Shown: positions 17,482 to 24,900 of the stretch, piece by piece
How the letters are laid out: each line of letters starts with the position of its first letter
Numbering within the stretch: position 1 is the first letter of the stretch
Origin: Branchiostoma floridae
Taxonomy: Eukaryota; Chordata; Leptocardii; Amphioxiformes; Branchiostomatidae
NCBI RefSeq assembly: GCF_000003815.2
Contig: NW_023365592.1
Location: forward strand, 1 to 24,900
Reading direction: 5' to 3'
Length of the DNA stretch: 24,900 nt
The notes under the pieces: model-generated
What the model was told of the DNA's origin: nothing
Databases searched by the model: none
Seen by the model: only the letters and a program-made list of their open reading frames with translations
Translations under genes and position numbers: made by a program

Positions 17482-20459
17482 CCAGTTGTACTTTCTCATC
17501 CACACCAATCCACTGTCATCCTCTACATCGGCAGCAAGATAGTACAAATTCCCATCAAGTTCAACAAGGTGCTCATCGTACCATGTAGAATCGTTGACCA
17601 GTCTCAGCGACTTAGATACTGAGGACATACCAGCATGTTCCCATACATTCCCCGCATGGTTGTACTTCAGCATGGACAACTCACCGTTACTCTTTCCCTT
17701 ACGAGTCAGGATGTAGATGTTGTTATCTCTAGTGACTGTCACGTCTGTGATGCAAGGGAAGTCCTCTGGTTTGTAACCGCAGCTGATGTACTTCCCTTCC
17801 AAAGGGTTCATGAAGAGAAGCTCTTTCGAACTGAATAGAATAGAACACAAATCATTCTGTAATGAGACTGGAATGGAAACTCGTAGCTTTTCCTCAGAAA
17901 TAAGGCCGAAATCACAACATCTACTACTGTCATCTTTCAATCTAATCTTGTAGCCTCAGAGAAATGTGATTCGGTATGAGTGGGTACAGAACACTGAGAC
18001 TCTGAAAATGCGTAAAACAGGACCTCAACATGAAGAATAACCTTGCACAAGGATTATAGACATAGATTTTCATACGAAGAAGAAGTATGCACTGACTCGG
18101 TATTGGACAGCAGAACCAATTCTGTTGTCATTCCAAGCCTTGGGTTTAGATTGGGTTTCCCTTTCTGTTTCACATTCCTGATGACCTCAGAACTCCCCGG
18201 ATCCTCTTTAACCAGAGGGTGTTCCAAGATGGCTGCCGTGTCGTCTGAGGTCAGCAGGTTGAAGCGGATTTGAGGGAGGATGCTGGGTAGATGGTGCAGT
18301 CTGTAGGGTAAAGGTTAGGGGTTGACATGGGGTCGATATGAACTTGTTTCCATTACTGCATAGGAGTCTTGACTTTCAGTTGACTATTCAGTTTGCATAG
18401 AAGTCAGGGATATTGAATCACATAGAAAAACTGAGGGACGCCACGTCAATCAGCCAACATAGAAGCCTTTGCAGTCATGAATGACGTTTGATGTGATGTA
18501 AACACAATGTGGACATCAATATTCATAGTTGTATAATACCCACCTGTCCTCCCTGCTGTACTGCACCCATCTCACCACAGTCTCCCACACTGTTGTCTCC
18601 TCTTTAACATCCAGATCATCGTGGCTGATGATCTCAGTCAGCTGGTTTATACTCAGGCTGTAGAAATCTTCGCTGGAGGCAACCTGTGGAGATGAAGAGT
18701 ACATGTACATGTGTGGTACTATGGGGAACAACTTTTAACTGGTTAAGACTGATACTTACAAATAAGGCAGGAAAAGTGGGTTTTAATCTTCTTTATTATG
18801 CTGCGGACAGCTATGGCCATAAAATTAAAAAAAATGTGGATGACTTCCTCTAAAATAACGTCTGACATTATACTAGAACGAGCAGAAATGGTACAAAGTG
18901 TAACATGCAAAAGATTTGCAATACGTTTTAAACACACAAACTCGTTCATATTCGAATCACCTAGTATAGTAGGGAATTGAATGAAGTGAGCTACTATCAA
19001 CACATTAGACCAACCTCAACAAAGTTTCTTCGGATCATCTGCAGACAAGCTTTACGGACAACGTTCACAGAGAAGATATCAGCAAACTTGTACAAGTCCA
19101 TATAGTGGGAGCGCTCTACGTTCATGGCCATGTAGCTGCTGCATGTGTCTCTCACATAGTCCAGTTGGAGGAGGTCAGCTGCCTGGTACAGGGGCTGCAC
19201 TCTGTCCATCGATACATGAAGGGTTCCCGAGTAGATGTATTTCAGGATCTCCCCGAAAATGCTTGCATCCACACACTGCAGAAGGATACAACTTTACAAT
19301 GCTCAAACCCATAGTACGACACTATAACATTGAATGTACCTGTGTTAAAAGATAATTATGTTCAAATTCTCATCCCATTCCATTATTTAAATAGAATAAT
19401 TCTACATGCAAAATTGTACTAAACAGTTTCTAGTTGCGGAAAAAGACTTAAAAACAACAAAATAAACAGCAACACAAGACCTTTACTTAAACCTTTCTCA
19501 GTAAATGGGGAGGGGGTTATAAGGAGGGCCACATCAAAGGGAAGTTTAATATTTGATGTTTCATTTTAGCCATGCCAACCCTACCTGTAAAACAACCGTC
19601 TTCTGCCGACTTTCCGCCATGTCACTTGTAAACATGGCCCTGAAGTAGGGGCTGGCCGCGGACAGAACAAGCCGATGGCAGGGAAATCGCCGGCCCTCGA
19701 CTTCAATGACGACATCCTGCAGTACCCTATTCTTCTGTAAGTCACCCACAGTTCCAAGAAACCCGCGCAAATAGCTATCATTTTGGTAGGAACGAGGACG
19801 TACCGCTCTGATGTGGTCTGTGGCAGCCATGTTGACGATGATGATGACATGAAGGTCAAAGGTGACAAACCTTTACACTGATTACATATAAAGTGTAGCG
19901 ATATATCGAAGCGTACAATGAATGTCAGAACTAGAAGCGACTGCATATAGTACAGAATGAGCGCCAGAGCGAACTACTTTCTGGATAGTACCAAGGCTAA
20001 CCTAAATGCCTAAATTGATGGGAATCTGTCCTTTTATCAATTATGTTTTATGTCACTGTGTATATCTTTGCCTATGTTACCTGCATGCCTAAATGATTTA
20101 AATCAGTCGCTTCCTTCTTCAATTTCTCTTTGGAATATTTTATGGAAATGCCCTTGCAGTTCGAAAATCATAAGTTAGGGGGCTTAAACTTGCCCACCTT
20201 GTCTTGACGTCGAAAGGTATTTGTCATCCAAATGTCAAGATCATATCAATAATCAAGACATGAAAAACTGCTGTCATAGCATATTATCATTAGTTATGCA
20301 AATGACCTCATATTTTGTAAAATTTCTATTCCATTTTGTGCATTTTCGGCTTAGCTACCTACCTACAGTGGAATTTGTTATCACCAAGTACAGTACGGGC
20401 ATCTTCTCTGGGTAGTTTTAAAGAACGCTTGCAGATAGTGCAAAAGTTAGGGGTAACGA

Positions 20460-20531
20460 GTCGTTCGGTGTAATATAACCAGCTGCTGCCGCGCCGCGTG
20501 CCTGCGAAGCTGGTGTGTTACGCCGAACGGC
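20460..20531. repeat. Imperfect inverted repeat with GC-rich loop
   Basis: Arms 20460-20483 (GTCGTTCGGTGTAATA...) and 20509-20531 (reverse complement GCCGTTCGGCGTAACA...) match at about 20 of 24 positions with one gap, around a 25-base loop rich in GC. It could be a small foldback element. Confidence 0.6.
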
Positions 20532-20942
20532 GGTAATACCGGCTATATAGATACAGATACAGATTCCGAAAATCATAGAAATCTTTTCTTGAGTAATCTT
20601 CTTTAGAATTTTTTTTTTGCCAAATTGCCCCCGCAATTCCTTGTGTAGCCTTCAGGGAGACCAATCTTCTTCCCGACCACAAAGGCTATCTAACGCCCCG
20701 AAATCGTGTCCATAGCTTGTTTAGAACCCGAGATACAAAAGCGGCACACTCCGATCAAGCACCAAGGGATGCCGCTTATCATTACCAGTGTTCGTCACAT
20801 CTCACCAACATACAAAAAGTATCAAACTAATACATCCAGCCGTTCCTGAGTTATATTGACAGACAGTCCAATGTTGGGTAGTGCCATTGGAATTCCAGCC
20901 AGAGTGGTGAAAGAATGTGCCCCCAAAAGCCAAACCGAACAA

Positions 20943-20962
20943 CGCGCGCGCGCGTGTGTGTA
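20943..20962. repeat. Alternating CG/TG microsatellite
   Basis: CGCGCGCGCGCG followed by TGTGTGTA: a 20-bp purine-pyrimidine alternating tract, of the kind able to adopt Z-DNA. Confidence 0.85.
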
Positions 20963-21297
20963 TACCTTTAGTACACTGAGTCTAATATTTTGATGAAAGG
21001 TCACTTCATTATATGAATCCCTCTTATAAAAGAGTAGTCGTACTCTGTCATCAAATACTAAAACAATAAGTTTCTATGTTAAAAACTTATTCATTTATTG
21101 CAAAACATTTGCTAATCTACTCACTGTCCTTGTTTAAGTAAAGTTAGATCTAGAGGTTGTCTGAAAATCTTTATTTTGTAACCTGATTATAGAAATACAA
21201 TGCATAAAAGAATACACCTTCTAGTACTATTCTTTTAGTTAATGAAATGGTCTTTTCCTCAGCACCATTTATAATCATGTACTCTGCACCTCCACAG

Positions 21298-23186
21298 GTT
21301 GCCTCCAGTGAAGAGTTCCGTCGCCTGAGTGTGAATCAGCTGACTGAGATCATCAGCCACGATTAGCTGGATATTAAAGAAGAGACAACAGTGTGGGAGG
21401 CTGTGGTGAGATGGGTGCAGCACAGCAGAGAGAACAGGTGGGTTTCGTTATCTCTATATGTGTCTTCTATTGTCTAATCTGTTGTATATTCTGAGTACAT
21501 ATTGAATGACTGCAGAAACACAATCCATTATTACAATTTAGGCAGGTTATAGTGCAAAATTTAATATCCCAGAGATTTCTTCAGTGAAACATGTCCACAA
21601 AACTTTTGTCCTACTCCGTACCCTACAGACTTCACCACCTATCCAGCATCCTCCCTCACATTCGCTTCAACCTGCTAACCTCAGACGACACGGCAGCCAT
21701 GTTGGAACACCCTCTGGTCATGGAGGATCCTGGGAGTTCTGAAGTCATCAGGAATGTGGTACGGAGAGGTGCCTCCAATATGAAGGCAAGATTTGGGATT
21801 GGTGCAGAGGAAATGGTCCTTTTCTTCCAAGCTAGGTCTGAACTTAGGTAGTAGATAATGATGTGAAGGCTATTATATTTTTGTTGTTACCATTAGTAGT
21901 CCTTTCTTCATTTAGTGCCCATGGTCATGATAATGATCATTATGGCGCTGCCCTTATGTATCGTCCTATCCAAGGGACTTCCCTATTGGCTACTAGTAAC
22001 TGCATTCAGGTAATCATTTCCACTGGAGTGAAGTGAGCAATGTCATACTTTCTGAAAAGCACAAAATCGGTGACACGACAAAATTTGAATCCGGACCTCT
22101 TGGGTTCTGCAACAAACATGTTACTGTAGTCGTAATGCCACGCGATGTCACGTTCACACAGTAACTCAATGTTACGATGTTGGTTATAGCTGGTCTTAAT
22201 GACAATTCCCAGTGTAGATTGCTTCCAGGATGTTTATCAAAAGCATCTGACAAAAATTACTTTTAATCTGAATCCTTCCTCTGCCGACAGAAGCATTGTT
22301 TTGTGCATTGTGCTCACTTAAACCAAGTTTCTATATTTTCCAGTTCCAACAGGATGAAGGGCATAAACCCCAGATTAGGGAAGTTCATCAGCTGCAGTTT
22401 CACTGAAATCCCGCCTATCGTCAGTGCTACAGTCACCAGTGACAACGACATTTACGTACTGGCTGAGAAGTCAAAGGATCAGATGTCCCTACTGTTGTAC
22501 AATCAAATGGGGGGTGTCTGGGAACAGAAGTCTTCAGTGGAGATGCTTCCCGGACTGCCAACAGACCAGTACCTTTTGGCTCTTGATCAACATCTTTATT
22601 ACATTGCTTGCACTGCAGGCAATGTGTCACAGGTCTTTAGTCTGAAGAAGTATGACATGAACGCGAATGAATGGCAGGACTGTTCCCAGCTCAAAGTCAA
22701 CATTTCTGTCTTAGAACACTAGTGTCAGGCGGTTGTCTCTATTTGATAAGCTTGACAGACCTGCACTGTTACAGCCCAAAGGAGGATCGCTGGTCCAAGC
22801 GAACCCCACTGACTACTAGAGATGATCCGTTCTGGATTGGTATTGCCATGGGCACTGAGATCTTCTGCTCAAACATGGACTTTACTTTCGTGTCAGTGTA
22901 CGATACTGAGGAAGACAGGTGGCAGCAGCTTCCAGTTTGGGACCGTCCCCTTGAGGATGAGGATATAGATTACACCGCTAATTTCTTTATACTTGAGAAC
23001 CAGTTATATGTACATTTAAATAACGACAAGTCAGGCTGCCAGCACCAACATGTGCTTGTGTATGACAGGTGTGAAGGCGTGTGGAGAGAGTTGGATGTCA
23101 CCTTCCCTTACGTGGACTGGAACTGTCCACCTGTTGTGGCACGTGTCTACCTGCCAGGTGTGCAGAACAGGTATGCTAACAGATAG
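21298..23186 (+). pseudogene. BTB-less Kelch-family pseudogene, copy C
   Basis: Counterparts of exons 3-5 on the opposite strand: 21298-21437 (acceptor CCACAG, donor GTGGGT; 140 bp as in A and B), 21629-21835 (207 bp, donor AG|GTCTGA) and 22344-23186 (acceptor TTCCAG). Exon 3 reads [20 protein letters not shown] then has an in-frame TAG at 21364-21366, where A and B have an Asp codon. The kelch exon changes frame between about 22690 and 22735 (first frame stops at 22720-22722; the second ends VYLPGVQNRYANR). No BTB exons are seen upstream. It is clearly more diverged than A is from B, though its exon 4 is closer to B than to A ([19 protein letters not shown]). Alternative: a living gene with sequencing errors, which would need two independent errors plus distant BTB exons. 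Confidence 0.8.
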
Positions 23187-23637
23187 ACTTATCCAGACGC
23201 ACAGCTGTTTGAACATATCATTGCTGCTGCTGTCAGCATTCGCTGCACGGCCTTTATAAAGGGGCATAATTTGACTTTGAGTAGCAGTTAGATTGTAAGA
23301 CACCAGTCCTTGTTTGTTTCATTTTTACAATGAATTATCTGATGTGTTTAGCACTGTTAGACACCGGGTGTGGTGTTATCCAGAAAGAAAATGTTCAACT
23401 TTTCTGTTTCATAAGTGATTCAAGTTGTAGGTATTTGGTAGTATTCCTATTGGAATATAATTGTTGCAAGATTTAACTGAAGAGAACAAAATGTAATATG
23501 GAAAAGTTGTATGTTTCGGAGTTGGGACAATTGTTTTAACACACCAAGCATTCTCAAAAATAATAATGATATGTTGCTGTTTTATTGTTGGTTTTAATCT
23601 AAATTTATTTTATCACCAGTTATTAAATATTACAAGC

Positions 23638-23685
23638 AACGTTTACTGAATGTAACACAATAACGTTTACTGAATGTAACACAAT
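23638..23685 (+). repeat. 24-bp tandem duplication
   Basis: AACGTTTACTGAATGTAACA plus CAAT occurs twice without a gap, at 23638 and 23662. Confidence 0.92.
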
Positions 23686-24410
23686 ACCGGTATTTTTTTA
23701 ATATTTAGATATATTGTAGTCACTTTAGTTTAACCATTGTATCTATTTTTAAACAACAAATAAGTGCTAAATGTACTAAAGTTATATCGTTTTAAGAAGT
23801 TGCTCGGGCTTTAGGGTGGAATGATCTTTATAAAGAACTCAATGGCACAGATATTACATGTATAACACGATCATTTGGGCTTATGAAGTAACGCCTGGTC
23901 CAATGTAAGCCATCAGCATGCAGGTCCAACATCTGATTACATACATTCACTTCCGTTCGGACATGCCTAAAGTTGCCTTCAGTATGAAATCTAAGTGGTC
24001 ATCAGGAAGGTTGAACAATGGACTAAAAACACATTAGTATAGTATACCTACAGAACAGGTGTAGGGACCAGTACATCGTACGAGTGCAAAACGTTTTTTT
24101 TTTTTGGACCGATAAAAAAAATCAGTGGAACAGGTTTCGCCAACTAGAAAATGGGCACACTATGTCAGCAGGCGTTTGGGGTCTTCCCGGGCCAAGAAGA
24201 CAACAAGAGAAGTCGAGTAGAGTCTATTGTCAGTTGTACCAAGTTTCTACAGTCAGAGGTACAGACACAGTTAGCCTTGATTACTTGAAGATGGGCTTTT
24301 AAAAACGCCAGTGGGAGTCGAATAATCCACCAAACAGATTCCTTTGTAGCAAAATTTACCAATTAACATTGTAAGTATTGAGTATTGCCAATTCTCAAGT
24401 TTCCATAGAC

Positions 24411-24485
24411 AATCAGGTTCAGGTCCGGACATGGCTCTGATCCTCTGGACCTGAACAGGATCTATACCTGAATTTTCTGTACTGG
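24411..24485. repeat. Dispersed repeat with GGTTCAGGTCC dyad, copy 2
   Basis: GGTTCAGGTCC (from 24416) and TGGACCTGAAC (to 24456) form a dyad. Bases 24438-24456 are the exact reverse complement of 12640-12658. Confidence 0.7.
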
Positions 24486-24785
24486 TACCTACCCCTACCA
24501 ACAATAGATCTTTTTCTTTCTGTCCTTTCACATCTTATTCTTTGACTTTAGATTTATTTTGGTACATCTATGACAGTACTTACTTATTTTCTGATAGTTT
24601 TTTTTTTCAATCTACGTGCTCATTTTACAGCTGGTTTGCACAAATTTGCTGTGTTGTCGGAAACTTTTGCGAGCGAGGATGTCATCCACATATTTAAATC
24701 AACGTGGCCTAATTGACATATTATAGATGGCATCCTTCCATCTCGAGAGATAATAAAGGGTTAATGCCCCGGCCCGAGGTGTATA

Positions 24786-24900
24786 TGGTGAGATAATCCC
24801 TGGTCAGGCGCGAAACAGACCGAAAAAACCACCGAGTGAGCGGAGCGAACGAGCCGGGTAATAAGGCGGTTGTCGCCCCTGACCAGGGATTATCTCTCCA
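24786..24900. mobile_element. MITE-like inverted repeat at the window edge
   Basis: Left arm 24786-24813 (TGGTGAGATAATCCCTGGTC...) and right arm 24873-24900 are inverted copies at 26 of 28 positions. The 59-base interior includes CGAGTGAGCGGAGCGAACGA. The right arm ends exactly at the window edge, so the structure may extend further; AAAGGGTTAATGCCCCGGCC (from 24756) may belong to its left side. No coding capacity. Superfamily unknown because flanking duplications cannot be read. Confidence 0.7.

Larger units (their letters stand above)
14066..19830 (-). pseudogene. BTB-BACK-Kelch gene, copy B, kelch exon split by a transposon
   Basis: Same architecture as copy A: exon 1 19585-19830 (82 codons; donor ACAG|GTAGGG), exon 2 19015-19275, exon 3 18544-18683, exon 4 18097-18300. 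Exons 2-4 are identical in length to A (261, 140 and 204 bp). Exon 5 is in two pieces, 17482-17830 and 14066-14644, with a 2,837-bp transposon between them. Allowing for the duplicated CCA, the pieces add up exactly to the 925-bp exon of A, with no other frame damage seen. As it stands, the frame runs from KYNWH into the transposon and stops at 17341-17343, predicting a ~446-residue protein with BTB and BACK but only the first kelch blades. Such a protein could still bind Cullin-3; whether it is made is unknown. The break looks recent because the two pieces remain open. Confidence 0.88.
19831..21297. other. Intergenic region between copies B and C
   Basis: Divergent spacer: copy B points left and copy C right. 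Searched on the plus strand for BTB exons of copy C; none seen. It holds a 24-bp hairpin (20460-20531) and a CG/TG alternating tract (20943-20962). Confidence 0.5.
23187..24785. other. 3' flank of copy C and unassigned DNA
   Basis: AT-rich, no supported gene. It contains a 24-bp tandem duplication (23638-23685), a 13-base T run near 24092-24104, and copy 2 of the dyad repeat (24411-24485). Confidence 0.5.

Overview
This is a eukaryotic (metazoan) nuclear scaffold with introns, GT-AG splice sites, AATAAA poly(A) signals, non-LTR and DNA transposons, satellites and three 100-N assembly gaps (3386-3485, 6078-6177, 11586-11685). An invertebrate deuterostome, perhaps a cephalochordate, is my inference from the expanded divergent BTB-BACK-Kelch genes and dense repeats; nothing in the sequence proves the species.

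Layout. 1-1271: 3' part of an intronless ORF with a Ulp1/SENP-type C48 cysteine protease domain. 1272-2544: mostly unassigned, with a decayed LINE scrap near 1895-1985. 2545-3385: a 51-bp minisatellite running into a gap. 3768-7131: a nearly full-length RTE-like LINE (APE endonuclease plus reverse transcriptase) with a visible 10-bp target-site duplication and a (TAAG)3 tail. 7553-8153: a 106-bp satellite ending in a 21-bp perfect palindrome.

8160-19830: a head-to-tail duplication of a five-exon BTB-BACK-Kelch gene, both copies on the minus strand. Copy A (9164-12354) can be spliced into one open 593-codon frame. Copy B (14066-19830) has the same exon lengths, but its kelch exon is cut by a 2,837-bp insertion (14645-17481). 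The insertion has 24-bp terminal inverted repeats beginning CACTG, a 3-bp target duplication and subterminal repeats, the hallmarks of a CACTA/EnSpm (CMC) DNA transposon. I see no transposase in it, so it looks non-autonomous. Exons 2-3 and their introns are almost identical between A and B while flanking parts differ more, suggesting gene conversion or an assembly effect.

21298-23186: a third related copy (C) on the plus strand. It lacks BTB exons here and carries an in-frame stop and a frameshift. 23187-24900: non-coding DNA with a dispersed dyad repeat and, at the window edge, a 28-bp inverted-repeat (MITE-like) structure.

How it works together: the intact Kelch copy would act as a Cullin-3 ubiquitin-ligase substrate adaptor by family knowledge. 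The rest is a record of local gene duplication and transposon activity; I see no operon-like or defence system.
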